Notes: a model not told the origin generated them from the letters alone. DNA of 64,000 bases from Eubacterium sp. (GCA_029266335.1 JAQSXC010000003.1:1-64000); one strand, 5' to 3'; positions 51,420-61,439 are shown, numbered from the stretch's first letter. Numbers and translations: made by a program.

Positions 51420-52612
51420 ATAAAAACCTCTACATAATCGGGGCAGGAACAGGTTCTGAAGATTATCTTACACAAAAGGCTATTAAGCTGATTAAAGTCT
51501 GTGATACGGTTTTCAGTACAACAAAAAGGCTGTCGGCGCTGTTTGCACCTTTGAGAGGAGACATATCGGAATATCCTGTTGATAAAATTTCTGAAATAAT
51601 AGAAATGTCTCAAGCTAAAAATATTGCTTTACTGGTATCGGGGGATACGGGTTTTTTCAGTATTACGGGTACAGTTATTCAAAGACTTCCTGTGGGGATA
51701 AATGTTGAAATTGTCAGTGGCATCAGCTGTCTGACGTACTTTTGTTCAAAAATCGGCTGCAGCTATGAAAACATAAAGGTTATAAGTCTTCATGGCAGGG
51801 AAAACAGCCTGCTGGGGGCAATATCCTATAATCCTGCGGTCTTTGTCCTTACCGGAGGAAGCAATAAAGCTCACATAGTGTGCAAAAACCTTATGGATAA
51901 TGATATGGGAGAAATCAAGGCCATAGCGGGAGAAAACCTGTCCATGCCACAGGAACGTATTGTAGAGGGTACTGTTAAAGAACTGTCGCAAAATATTTTT
52001 GAAGATCTTACGGTTTTGTTCTTTAAAAACCCAGATTTTTTAAATTATTACCTGCCGCTGTGTGACAGTGATTTTGTACGTGGTAAGGTACCCATGACAA
52101 AGGAGGAAGTAAGAGCGGTAACACTTGCCAAGCTTGCTGTTGAACCGGAGGATATTGTATATGATATAGGTGCGGGAACGGGTTCTGTGGCTATAAGTAT
52201 GGCCAGAAGAGCCTTTGACGGCTGTGTTTACGCAGTGGAACAAAAAGGAGAGGCAGTAGAGCTGATCAAGGAAAACCGCAAAAGGCTGGGAGCAGGGAAT
52301 GTGGTTGCTGTTCATGGAAGTGCACCTCAGGTTCTTGCAGGGCTTCCCAGACCGGACAAAGCCTTTATAGGCGGAACAAGCGGAAATATGACAGAGATTG
52401 TGAGAGTGTTGCTGGAGAGAAATCCCCGGATAAGGCTTGCAGCAAATGCAGTTACTCTGGAAAGCCTGAGCGAAGCTGTAAATTCCTTTGAGAATCATGG
52501 ACTGGAAACAGAGGTCACGTGTATAAATGCCTCTTACTCCCGGAAGGTGGGAGGTTACCATATGATGACTGCAAATAATCCGGTATATATTATTTTAGGA
52601 ACAGTTAAATAA
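51416..52612 (+). CDS. cbiET: Fused CbiE/CbiT precorrin-6Y C5,15-methyltransferase/decarboxylase
   Basis: N-terminal NLYIIGAGTGSEDYLTQKAIK and GDTGFFS (CbiE); C-terminal MTKEEVRAVTLAKLAVEPEDIVYDIGAGTGSVAISMAR (CbiT). Confidence 0.94.
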   Translation: MNKNLYIIGAGTGSEDYLTQKAIKLIKVCDTVFSTTKRLSALFAPLRGDISEYPVDKISEIIEMSQAKNIALLVSGDTGFFSITGTVIQRLPVGINVEIVSGISCLTYFCSKIGCSYENIKVISLHGRENSLLGAISYNPAVFVLTGGSNKAHIVCKNLMDNDMGEIKAIAGENLSMPQERIVEGTVKELSQNIFEDLTVLFFKNPDFLNYYLPLCDSDFVRGKVPMTKEEVRAVTLAKLAVEPEDIVYDIGAGTGSVAISMARRAFDGCVYAVEQKGEAVELIKENRKRLGAGNVVAVHGSAPQVLAGLPRPDKAFIGGTSGNMTEIVRVLLERNPRIRLAANAVTLESLSEAVNSFENHGLETEVTCINASYSRKVGGYHMMTANNPVYIILGTVK

Positions 52613-52750
52613 TAAAACCCGATTTTCAAGGGAGATAGTTTTCGAAAAGACAAAGCGGAGGAGGGCGCAATAATTGCTTTATTGCAACTTACGATAACGC
52701 AGTATTTTCGGGAAATAGCGCCTTGAAAAATGGGAAGTTATAATTTAGCT
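52604..52750 (+). repeat. Family B repeat, full copy
   Basis: GTTAAATAATAAAACCCGATTTTCAAGGGAGATAGTTTTC nearly identical to 41256-; right end CCTTGAAAAATGGGAAGTTATAATTTAGC. Confidence 0.85.
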
Positions 52751-52789
52751 GCTCCTTAGAAAAAGTGTACGTTAGAATACGGGGGATAT

Positions 52790-54166
52790 ATGAAAACAAG
52801 CAGCATTGCCAGGATTATGATAGCAGGAACAGGAAGCGGCTGCGGTAAAACTACAGTTACCTGTGCAATACTAAGGGCCCTTGTCAATAGACGGGCTAGT
52901 GTTGCAGCCTTCAAGTGCGGACCGGATTATATTGATCCAATGTTTCATACTGAAATAGTCGGCACCGGCTCACGTAATCTCGATACTTTTCTCTGTGGAG
53001 AAAACAATGTAAAGTATCTTATGGCGAAAAATTCCGAAGGAGCGGAGATATCTGTAATTGAGGGTGTCATGGGATATTATGACGGTCTTGGGAGTGATGG
53101 AAGCCATTCATCATATTCCATAAGCCACCTTACAGATACTCCGGCAATACTTGTGGTCAGGCCGGGAGGTATGGCACTGTCGGCAGCAGCTGTAATAAAA
53201 GGCTTTAAAGATTTCAAGCCCGAGAGTAATATAAAAGGTATTATCTTAAATTCAGTATCTCCGGCGCTTTATGAAATGTACAAATCTATGATTGAAGATA
53301 ATACCGGGCTTAAACTATTTGGTTTCCTGCCTGATATTCCCGGTGCTGCTATTGAAAGCAGACATCTTGGACTGGTTACTTCCAAAGAAATCGAGGATAT
53401 TCAGAGGAAGCTGGATGTACTGGCTGAAAACGCGGAGCGGTATATTGATATAGCTGGCTTGCTTCGGCTTTCGCAAGCAGCGCCGTCAATTGAATATGAA
53501 TCTTTCACTGTAAAAGAAAGCTGTCAGTGCAAAATTGCGGTGGCCAGAGACAGAGCCTTTTGTTTTTATTATGCAGACAGCCTCGGGCTCCTGGAGCAGA
53601 TGGGAGCAGAGCTTATATATTTCTCACCTTTAAGTGATAAAAAACTTCCGGATGGGATTAGTGGTCTTATACTTGGAGGGGGCTATCCGGAATTATACGC
53701 AAAGGGATTGAGTGAAAACAAAAGTATGCTGGACAGTATAAAGAAGGCTATAGAAAAGGGTTTGCCCACATATGCAGAATGTGGAGGCTTTATGTATTTG
53801 CAGCAGTCGCTTTCAGATGCTGAAGGCAACAAATATGCCATGGTGGGAGCCCTAAGAGGAAATAGTTTCATGCAGAGCAGGCTGTCCAGGTTCGGGTATA
53901 CAACACTGACAGCAAGAGAGGATAATCTGTTCTGCGAAAAAGGCGAAAGCATCAATGCCCATGAATTCCACTACAGCGACAGTGATAATAACGGCTGCAG
54001 TTTTGAGGCGCTCAAGCCCAACAGGCGAAGAAGTTGGGAGTGCATTTTTGCAAATAAGACTCTGGTGGCGGGATATCCCCACATGCATTTTTATGGGAAT
54101 CCAAGCTTTGCTGAGAAATTTGTGCAAAAATGCGGTAAATTTGCCAGTCAAGCCAGTAGTTTTTAG
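52790..54166 (+). CDS. cbiA: Cobyrinate a,c-diamide synthase
   Basis: MIAGTGSGCGKTTVTCAILRALVNR; KCGPDYIDPMFH; YAECGGFMYL. Confidence 0.94.
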   Translation: MKTSSIARIMIAGTGSGCGKTTVTCAILRALVNRRASVAAFKCGPDYIDPMFHTEIVGTGSRNLDTFLCGENNVKYLMAKNSEGAEISVIEGVMGYYDGLGSDGSHSSYSISHLTDTPAILVVRPGGMALSAAAVIKGFKDFKPESNIKGIILNSVSPALYEMYKSMIEDNTGLKLFGFLPDIPGAAIESRHLGLVTSKEIEDIQRKLDVLAENAERYIDIAGLLRLSQAAPSIEYESFTVKESCQCKIAVARDRAFCFYYADSLGLLEQMGAELIYFSPLSDKKLPDGISGLILGGGYPELYAKGLSENKSMLDSIKKAIEKGLPTYAECGGFMYLQQSLSDAEGNKYAMVGALRGNSFMQSRLSRFGYTTLTAREDNLFCEKGESINAHEFHYSDSDNNGCSFEALKPNRRRSWECIFANKTLVAGYPHMHFYGNPSFAEKFVQKCGKFASQASSF

Positions 54167-54175
54167 TATTAAATG

Positions 54176-54216
54176 GAAAATGGCCGGCTTAAAATGGGGA
54201 AGTTATTATTTAATCA
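54176..54216 (+). repeat. Possible family B end fragment
   Basis: TTAAAATGGGGAAGTTATTATTTAATCATGAC resembles the right end of the full copies. Confidence 0.5.
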
Positions 54217-54245
54217 TGACTAAATAAAGAAGCAGGTGTATATTG

Positions 54246-55793
54246 ATGGCAAAATCTATAATGATTCAAGGAACCATGTCCAATGCGGGAAAGAGTCTAT
54301 TGACTGCGGGACTGTGCCGGATATTTGTACAGGATGGTTATAAGGTGGCACCCTTTAAATCTCAGAATATGGCTCTAAATTCATATATTACTGCTGACGG
54401 CTTTGAAATGGGCCGCGCCCAGGTGGTGCAGGCAGAAGCGGCAAAAATAGCCCCGGATATCAGAATGAATCCAATACTTATCAAACCTACCAGCGACCAG
54501 GGCTCCCAGATCATTGTAGAAGGGCGGCCGGTAGGCAATATGACGGCAGCGCAATATTTTGAGTATAAATTGGAGTTAAAGCCAAAAATAATGGCCGCCT
54601 ACCAAAGCCTTTCAAAGGAAAATGATATAATAGTAATTGAGGGTGCCGGGAGCCCTGCTGAGATCAACTTGAAGAAAAATGATATTGTTAACATGGGAAT
54701 GGCACAGCTGGCCAAAGCTCCGGTATTGCTTGCGGGGGATATAGACAGGGGAGGCGTTTTTGCCTCCTTGTACGGGACAGTGATGCTGCTTGAGGAGCAG
54801 GAAAGAAAATACATCAAGGGTACAATAATCAATAAGTTCAGAGGGGATGTAAACATATTGAAACCCGGACTTGATATGCTCCGGAATCTGATTAATATCC
54901 CTGTTGTGGGTGTTGTTCCGTATCTCGCAATTGACATTGAAGATGAGGACAGTCTTTCGGAAAGATTTACAAAAAACAGGACAATAGGGCTTATTGACAT
55001 AGCAGTAATAAAACTTCCACGAATATCAAATTTTACAGACTTTAATGCACTCGAGCATATTGAAAATGCAAGTGTCAGATATATATCAAAGGCTTCCGAA
55101 CTAAGGAATCCTGATTTAATAATAATTCCAGGAAGTAAGAATACAATGAGCGATTTAAAATGGATGAGGGAAAATGGACTGGAAACACTGATACATAAGC
55201 ATGTGGCAAAAAACAAACCAGTTTTTGGAATATGCGGGGGCTATCAGATGCTATGTGAAAGATTGAGTGACCCGTTTGAAGTGGAGCAGGGTGGAGAAAT
55301 GCTGGGCATGGGCCTGCTGAAGGCCGGAACGGTATTTGAAAAGGAAAAAACCCGTACAAGGGTAACAGGAGTATTCGGAACTGTGGGCGGTATATTTAAA
55401 GGTCTCAGCGGTAAAAAGTTTGAAGGCTATGAGATACATATGGGACAGACTGAACTTCTTCAGAGCATGGACAGGCTTGAGGGAAAGCGGGAGGAAGAGG
55501 GATGTGAAATTAGCCCCCTTTCAATTCTTACTGAAAATTCCGGCCTGGAAAAACATGATGGAATGAGCAGGGGTAATATTTACGGAAGTTATGTGCATGG
55601 GATTTTTGACAGTGATGAAGTATTGTTTGAAATAGCTGATGCCTTAATGAGGGAAAAGGGTATCATGCACTCTGAGGAATTTTCAATCAATATCAAAGAA
55701 TATAAAGAACAGCAATATGATATTCTGGCTGATGCCTTAAGAAAATCATTGGATATGAAATACATATACAGTGTTATAGAGGAAGGAATATAG
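54246..55793 (+). CDS. cbiP: Cobyric acid synthase
   Basis: [54 protein letters not shown]. Confidence 0.95.
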   Translation: MAKSIMIQGTMSNAGKSLLTAGLCRIFVQDGYKVAPFKSQNMALNSYITADGFEMGRAQVVQAEAAKIAPDIRMNPILIKPTSDQGSQIIVEGRPVGNMTAAQYFEYKLELKPKIMAAYQSLSKENDIIVIEGAGSPAEINLKKNDIVNMGMAQLAKAPVLLAGDIDRGGVFASLYGTVMLLEEQERKYIKGTIINKFRGDVNILKPGLDMLRNLINIPVVGVVPYLAIDIEDEDSLSERFTKNRTIGLIDIAVIKLPRISNFTDFNALEHIENASVRYISKASELRNPDLIIIPGSKNTMSDLKWMRENGLETLIHKHVAKNKPVFGICGGYQMLCERLSDPFEVEQGGEMLGMGLLKAGTVFEKEKTRTRVTGVFGTVGGIFKGLSGKKFEGYEIHMGQTELLQSMDRLEGKREEEGCEISPLSILTENSGLEKHDGMSRGNIYGSYVHGIFDSDEVLFEIADALMREKGIMHSEEFSINIKEYKEQQYDILADALRKSLDMKYIYSVIEEGI

Positions 55794-55818
55794 TTTTGGA
55801 AAGGCTAACGGTACTTAT

Positions 55819-56451
55819 ATGGAGATAATGAAGCCAATGGACATAGAAGCCAAAAGTTTTGAAATCATCAGCCAGGAGCTTGAGGGCAGAATTTTTGACA
55901 AACAGCAGGAACCTGTCATAAAGAGGGTTATTCATACCACTGCTGATTTTGATTATGCAGATAATTTATTTTTTTCAGAGAATGTAATTAATGCGGCAAT
56001 TGAATGTTTAAAAACAGGAGCTAGTATTGTTACCGATACACAAATGGCTATGTCGGGAATCAATAAGGCAGCTGCAAAACGGTGCGGCTGTGAAATCAGA
56101 TGTTTTATGTCAGATGAAGATGTGGCTGAGATGGCAGCCAAAGAGGGGATAACAAGAGCAGCAGTAGCTATGAGAAAAGCTGCAGAAATAGAAAAACCTC
56201 TGATAATCGTTGTGGGGAATGCTCCGACAGCCCTTATTGAACTTGACTGGCTGGTAAGAAATAAGGGATTTTTACCAAAACTGATTATTGGTGTTCCCGT
56301 AGGGTTCGTAAATGTGGTTGAGTCCAAGGAAATGATAATGAAACTCCATATTCCGCATATTGTGGCAAGCGGTAGAAAGGGCGGCAGCAATGTTGCGGCT
56401 GCCATTATAAATGCTATACTTTATATGGTATCACCCAGAGATAATTTTTAA
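55819..56451 (+). CDS. cbiC: Cobalt-precorrin-8 methylmutase
   Basis: IKRVIHTTADFDYADNLFFS; VGNAPTALIELDWL; GVPVGFVNVVESKE. Confidence 0.95.
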   Translation: MEIMKPMDIEAKSFEIISQELEGRIFDKQQEPVIKRVIHTTADFDYADNLFFSENVINAAIECLKTGASIVTDTQMAMSGINKAAAKRCGCEIRCFMSDEDVAEMAAKEGITRAAVAMRKAAEIEKPLIIVVGNAPTALIELDWLVRNKGFLPKLIIGVPVGFVNVVESKEMIMKLHIPHIVASGRKGGSNVAAAIINAILYMVSPRDNF

Positions 56452-56464
56452 AAATATCTCTCCT

Positions 56465-56496
56465 TAAAACGGAGTTTTATTATTTAAGCATGCCTT
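56465..56496 (+). repeat. Possible family B end fragment
   Basis: TTAAAACGGAGTTTTATTATTTAAGCATGCC resembles the right end of family B. Confidence 0.4.
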
Positions 56497-56567
56497 ATTC
56501 AAATATTGCATTAAACTGGAATAAGGGATGACATTAAAAATGACATCCCTATATTGGAGTATATAAG

Positions 56568-57539
56568 ATGGAAATTTTAGCGGCTGTTATTATAGGTTTT
56601 ATTCTGGATTTAATATTCGGTGATCCACATTGGTTGCCCCATCCTGTAAGATTAATAGGGTGGCTGATTTCAAATGGAGAAAAGCTTTTAAGGAGGCTGC
56701 TGCCTGAAACACGGAGGAGTGAGCTGCTTGGAGGTATGATACTGACAATACTTGTAACCTGTATATCATCTGGAGTGCCATATTTTATATTATCACTTGC
56801 AGGCAGGATAAATTATGTCCTTGAGCTGGCCTTATCGTCAATATTCTGCTATCAGATACTGGCAGCTAAAAGCTTGAAAACCGAAAGTATGAGAGTTTAC
56901 TATCATCTGAAAAATAATGATATGGGTAATGCCAGAAAATATCTGTCATGGATAGTTGGACGTGATACACAGAACCTTGGTGAAGAGGGAATTACAAAAG
57001 CAGCTGTAGAAACAGTTGCAGAAAACACCTCAGACGGGGTTGTGGCACCGTTGATATTTTTGATAATCGGTGGGGCACCCCTGGGCTTTTTTTATAAAGC
57101 TGTTAATACGCTGGATTCAATGATCGGGTATAAAAATGACAAGTATATTTATTTCGGGAAATTCGCAGCCAGACTGGATGATGTTATGAATTTCATACCG
57201 GCCATAGTTTCAGCATATGCAATGATAGCTTCAAGCTTCATCAACAGGCTCGACTATAAAAATGCATTCAGGATTTATAAGAGAGACAGGAGAAACCATT
57301 CCAGCCCAAACAGCGCCAGAACAGAGGCTGCATGTGCCGGAGCACTGAATCTGCAGCTGGCAGGAGACGCCTGCTATTTTGGAAAGCTTGTCAGGAAGCC
57401 CACAATAGGTGATAATAACAGAAATATTCAAATAGATGACATACCAACAGCTAACAAACTTATGTATACTACTGCCATTATTTCAATGATATCATTGTGC
57501 ATGGCGAGATTGATAATTTTTCTAATAATAATAAGTTAA
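56568..57539 (+). CDS. cbiB: Adenosylcobinamide-phosphate synthase
   Basis: GFILDLIFGDPHWLPHPVRLIGWLI; ENTSDGVVAPLIF; PNSARTEAACAGALNLQLAG. Confidence 0.95.
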   Translation: MEILAAVIIGFILDLIFGDPHWLPHPVRLIGWLISNGEKLLRRLLPETRRSELLGGMILTILVTCISSGVPYFILSLAGRINYVLELALSSIFCYQILAAKSLKTESMRVYYHLKNNDMGNARKYLSWIVGRDTQNLGEEGITKAAVETVAENTSDGVVAPLIFLIIGGAPLGFFYKAVNTLDSMIGYKNDKYIYFGKFAARLDDVMNFIPAIVSAYAMIASSFINRLDYKNAFRIYKRDRRNHSSPNSARTEAACAGALNLQLAGDACYFGKLVRKPTIGDNNRNIQIDDIPTANKLMYTTAIISMISLCMARLIIFLIIIS

Positions 57540-57616
57540 TATAAAGTAATAAAAGTACCGAAAGATATTGGACTAATAAGGTGCCATAGCTTATTTGAGA
57601 AAACTTTGGAGGTAAA

Positions 57617-58690
57617 ATGGTAAAATTAACTCACGGCGGAGATATATACAGTTATGGCAGTTTGTCAGATACTAACCGGTTAATAGATTTTTCAGCCAAT
57701 ATAAACCCTCTGGGATTACCGGAGGGTGTAAAACAAGCCTTTATGAAAAGTATGGATTATTCGAGCAATTATCCTGATCCCCTGTGCAGAGAGCTTGTAA
57801 AGCAAACAGCCTTGCACGAAAATGTACCGGAGGATTATATTTTTTGCGGTAACGGTGCGGCTGACATCATATACAGAATAGCTGCAGCAATCCAGCCCCG
57901 GAATACCCTTGTGACAGCTCCGGCTTTTTCAGAATATGAAGAAGCTGTTAGAACCGTTAACAGCAAAGTCAGGTATTATAGATTGAAGAGGGAAAATGGT
58001 TTTAAAATTGATGAAGGGATAATTGATTACGTCACTTCCGACATGGATCTGGTGTTTCTTTGCAACCCCAATAATCCTACAGGAGAATTGCTGGATAAAA
58101 AAACAGTTCTGGCACTGGCAGACAAATGCAAGGAAAGCAACTGTTTATTGGTTGTGGATGAGTGCTTTGTAGATTTCCTGGAAAATATTCAGGAATTCAG
58201 CATAGTTGACAGTCTTGGAACATACGATAACGTTATGGTATTAAAAGCCTTTACAAAGATATATGCAATGGCAGGTTTGCGGCTGGGTTATGCAATATGC
58301 TCCAATAAAGGTATCCTTGAACGTCTTGCAAGTGCCGGTCAGCCCTGGAGTGTGTCAGTACCGGCACAACAGTGCGGTATTGCGGCTCTTAAGGAAACTG
58401 ATTACCTCAATAAAACAAGAATATTCATAAAGCAGAACAGGGAATATTTGCTTGAGAGTTTAAGAAACCTTGGTTTTGAGGTTTTTGACTCCAGAGCCAA
58501 CTATATATTGTTCAGGTCAGAAAACAATTCCCTGAAAAAGGAGCTTGAGAAGTATGGAATTTTAATACGCTCCTGTCATAACTATGTTGGTCTTGATAAC
58601 ACGTATTTCAGGATTGCGGTAAAGTCTCGGGAGGACAATGAATATCTGGCAGCATGTCTTAAAAAGATAGCAGCTTCGGGAGGATCATAG
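57617..58690 (+). CDS. cobD: Threonine-phosphate decarboxylase (CobD, HisC-like PLP enzyme)
   Basis: HGGDIYSYG; DFSANINPLGLPEGVKQAF; NPNNPTGELLDK; KAFTKIYAMAGLRLGY. Confidence 0.93.
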   Translation: MVKLTHGGDIYSYGSLSDTNRLIDFSANINPLGLPEGVKQAFMKSMDYSSNYPDPLCRELVKQTALHENVPEDYIFCGNGAADIIYRIAAAIQPRNTLVTAPAFSEYEEAVRTVNSKVRYYRLKRENGFKIDEGIIDYVTSDMDLVFLCNPNNPTGELLDKKTVLALADKCKESNCLLVVDECFVDFLENIQEFSIVDSLGTYDNVMVLKAFTKIYAMAGLRLGYAICSNKGILERLASAGQPWSVSVPAQQCGIAALKETDYLNKTRIFIKQNREYLLESLRNLGFEVFDSRANYILFRSENNSLKKELEKYGILIRSCHNYVGLDNTYFRIAVKSREDNEYLAACLKKIAASGGS

Positions 58691-58737
58691 TTTCTCCTGC
58701 CAATCCTAAATTTTTAGAATAATAAAAGGTATAGTCT

Positions 58738-58770
58738 AGGCATTTCATATAAACCGGAGATGCCTTTTTT
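58738..58770 (+). terminator. Intrinsic terminator after cobD
   Basis: AGGCATTTC..GAGATGCCTTTTTT. Confidence 0.65.
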
Positions 58771-58803
58771 ATGTCCAAAAAAATGCCTATAAGACTTGGT
58801 TAA

Positions 58804-58831
58804 TTGACAAAAAATATATATGAGGTATAAT
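58804..58831 (+). promoter_or_regulatory. SigmaA-type promoter of the tetR gene
   Basis: TTGACA-16 nt-TATAAT. Confidence 0.8.
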
Positions 58832-58835
58832 AAAA

Positions 58836-58850
58836 TTGAACAGTGTTCAA
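58836..58850. promoter_or_regulatory. Candidate TetR operator
   Basis: TTGAACA-G-TGTTCAA palindrome just downstream of the -10. Confidence 0.68.
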
Positions 58851-58866
58851 GAATTGAGATGGTGAT

Positions 58867-59439
58867 ATGGGAAAAGCACTGCAAATTAAAGAAAAAATTA
58901 TTGAAGCTACAATAAAGTTACTGCAACAAAGCAGCGGTAATATAGAAAATATAACAATCAGAGGTATAGCAGAGACGGTAGGGGTTGGTACAGGCCTTAT
59001 AAACTACCATTTCGGTTCCAAGGAAAAGCTCATAGAGGTATGCGTTCAGAGAATAATAGGTAATGTTATCAGCGTTTTTAATCCCAGGCTGCATGAAAAT
59101 TTAAATGAAACAGATAAATTAAAGGAAGTAGCCTGTCAGGTTATGGACTTTTTAATCAGTAATCCGGAGATATCCAAGATTTCAATATTGGGAGATATGA
59201 TTACACCCATGATAATGGATAACACAATGAGAACAGTTATGGGCTTTTGCAAGGTTTTCATTTCAGACGGCCAGGATACCAAGCTGCTTGTCTATGCTTT
59301 CACACTGATTCTGCAAGGTGCATTTCTTAGAAAAGATATAACTGGGGAAAGCCTGGGTTTTGACTTTAACCAGAAACAGGATCGGGATAAATTTATTCAG
59401 TTTGTTGTATATAGGATTTTCGGAGGAGACAGGTTATGA
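58867..59439 (+). CDS. TetR/AcrR family regulator
   Basis: IRGIAETVGVGTGLINYHFGSKEKLIEVCV HTH. Confidence 0.92.
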   Translation: MGKALQIKEKIIEATIKLLQQSSGNIENITIRGIAETVGVGTGLINYHFGSKEKLIEVCVQRIIGNVISVFNPRLHENLNETDKLKEVACQVMDFLISNPEISKISILGDMITPMIMDNTMRTVMGFCKVFISDGQDTKLLVYAFTLILQGAFLRKDITGESLGFDFNQKQDRDKFIQFVVYRIFGGDRL

Positions 59440-60233
59440 GGATATTAATGATTAATGGCTCCCCGCATAAAGGCAATACCTGGAGAGCCATGTGTGCCGC
59501 GCGGGAAGAGATTTTAAAGGAAGATCCATATGTAATTTTTGAGGAAATACACCTCAGCAGCTTGAAACTTCCTTTCTGTACCGGTTGCAGTCTGTGTTTC
59601 CGTAAGGGCAGGGACTATTGTCCCCATTCCAGCATTATGAAAGAGGTTTTTGATAAAATGGAAGCAGCTGACGGATTGATATTCGGAGCCTCAACCTTTT
59701 ATATGGCACCTAATGCTCTTGCTAAAAACCTTATAGATCATTGGAGCTTTTTTACGCACAGACCTCACTTCTTCAAAAATAAAGCGTTGGTAGTATCTAC
59801 AACGGCGGGTGTATTTGCCAATAAGACTGTTGATTTTATTGCGGGAGCATTACAGAGCATAGGGTATAACAAATGCTTTAAACTACCCATTACTGCATAC
59901 AGCTGGAATGTATATGACCCCGACGAAAAAGCAAGACAGAAGATTAAAAAAGTATCTCTGAAATTCTATAAGGATGTGGCTTCAGGTAAACTGCATGAGC
60001 CAGGTATCGGACTTATGATTCCATACAATCTGTTCAGGGGAATGGGTCTGAACTATGTAAAGGGCTCGGAATATGAGACCGAGGATGGAGTTTACTGGAC
60101 AGATCCCAAAAGGGTTAAAGCAACCTATGATCCGTCAATCAAAGTGTCTTTTTATAAAAAGCCTTTCGGAATGCTATTCTATCTGGTCGGCAAATGGTCA
60201 GCAAGATTTATAACTATTACGTATAGAAAATAA
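59436..60233 (+). CDS. NADPH-dependent FMN reductase/flavodoxin-like protein
   Basis: MRILMINGSPHKGNTWRAM; FCTGCSLCFRKGRDYCPH; GASTFYMAPNALAKNLIDHW. Confidence 0.88.
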   Translation: MRILMINGSPHKGNTWRAMCAAREEILKEDPYVIFEEIHLSSLKLPFCTGCSLCFRKGRDYCPHSSIMKEVFDKMEAADGLIFGASTFYMAPNALAKNLIDHWSFFTHRPHFFKNKALVVSTTAGVFANKTVDFIAGALQSIGYNKCFKLPITAYSWNVYDPDEKARQKIKKVSLKFYKDVASGKLHEPGIGLMIPYNLFRGMGLNYVKGSEYETEDGVYWTDPKRVKATYDPSIKVSFYKKPFGMLFYLVGKWSARFITITYRK

Positions 60234-60295
60234 CATGTTTATATTTATTACACCTTCAAAATTTAATCAATGCCGTAAAAAAATTACGGTCGATA

Positions 60296-60324
60296 TTGCT
60301 GGATTAAAGGAAATTGGTTATAAT
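60296..60324 (+). promoter_or_regulatory. SigmaA-like promoter of the ATPase/TOPRIM cassette
   Basis: TTGCTG-17 nt-TATAAT, then GAGGTG RBS and ATG 60342. Confidence 0.6.
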
Positions 60325-60341
60325 AAAATTGAGGTGTTATC

Positions 60342-61439
60342 ATGTTGAAATTGTTTGAAACTACTGGATTTAAGAATTTTGAAAATAAGATTATATTAGA
60401 TTTTTCAGATGTTCGTGATTATAAATTTAATAGTGACTGTATAAAAGAGAATTTGCTAAATACTCTAATTATTTATGGTAAAAATTCCGTTGGAAAATCT
60501 AATTTAGGATTAGCGTTGTTTGATATAGTAACACATCTTACTTCTAAAAATATAACCCCTGGATTGTATGATTATTATATAAATATTAATAATCAAAATG
60601 AATATGCGGAGTTTAGATATGTATTTCAATTTGGTTCTGATGAAATTGACTATAGATATAAAAAGAATGAAGATCAAACTCTTTTATACGAGTATGTTAC
60701 ATTAAACTCAAAGTTATTAATGGAATATGATTATGTATCAAATTACGGTGATCTTGATGAGCTTAAGGCCCTGGCACCAACACTTAATTTTGTTTTTCAA
60801 AGTGAAGGATCACTAATCAAATATTTTCTTAATAATAGCATTATTGATAATGATCATCCCTTGCGTAGAATGATGTGGTTTGTATCAAATATGCTTTGGT
60901 TTAGAAGTTTGGATGAAAATAGATATATTGGATATAAATTAAAAAGTAATGATTATTATGATTTTATATTGGATAATGAAATATTGAAGGAATTAGAGCA
61001 GTTTTTACATCAATCAGGTGTTCAGGAAAATCTTACTGTAAAAGAAGATAACGACGGAAAAAAGAGACTATATTTTGATACAAAAACCCCGTTGCCATTT
61101 TTTAAAGTTGCTTCAAGTGGAACAAAAGCACTATATACTTTTTTCTATTGGTATAAGACCGCAAAAGATGTTTCCCTTTTATATATTGATGAATTTGATG
61201 CATTTTATCATTATGAACTCTCTGAAAATCTTGTAATAATGCTCGAGAAAATAACTAGTTTTCAGAAAATACTTACTTCTCACAATACAAACTTATTGTC
61301 TAACAGGATTATGCGTCCGGATTGTTACTTTATTCTTACCAAAAATAAACTTACTTCGCTGGCTAATGCAACAGACCGCGAGCTCCGTGAAGGGCACAAT
61401 CTTGAGAAGCTTTATATGAGTGGTGAATTTGATGAGTAA
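60342..61439 (+). CDS. AAA/ABC-type ATPase (AAA_15/AAA_21-like), putative defence effector/sensor
   Basis: Walker A YGKNSVGKSNLG; SSGTKAL signature-like; Walker B VSLLYIDEFDAF; TSHNTNLLS switch. Confidence 0.8.
   Translation: MLKLFETTGFKNFENKIILDFSDVRDYKFNSDCIKENLLNTLIIYGKNSVGKSNLGLALFDIVTHLTSKNITPGLYDYYININNQNEYAEFRYVFQFGSDEIDYRYKKNEDQTLLYEYVTLNSKLLMEYDYVSNYGDLDELKALAPTLNFVFQSEGSLIKYFLNNSIIDNDHPLRRMMWFVSNMLWFRSLDENRYIGYKLKSNDYYDFILDNEILKELEQFLHQSGVQENLTVKEDNDGKKRLYFDTKTPLPFFKVASSGTKALYTFFYWYKTAKDVSLLYIDEFDAFYHYELSENLVIMLEKITSFQKILTSHNTNLLSNRIMRPDCYFILTKNKLTSLANATDRELREGHNLEKLYMSGEFDE

Noticed and set aside
59436-60233. Flavodoxin-like gene as part of the adjacent ATPase/TOPRIM defence cassette
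   Set aside because: It overlaps and is co-directed with tetR, has a different base composition, and the cassette has its own promoter after a 108-nt gap with a small hairpin.
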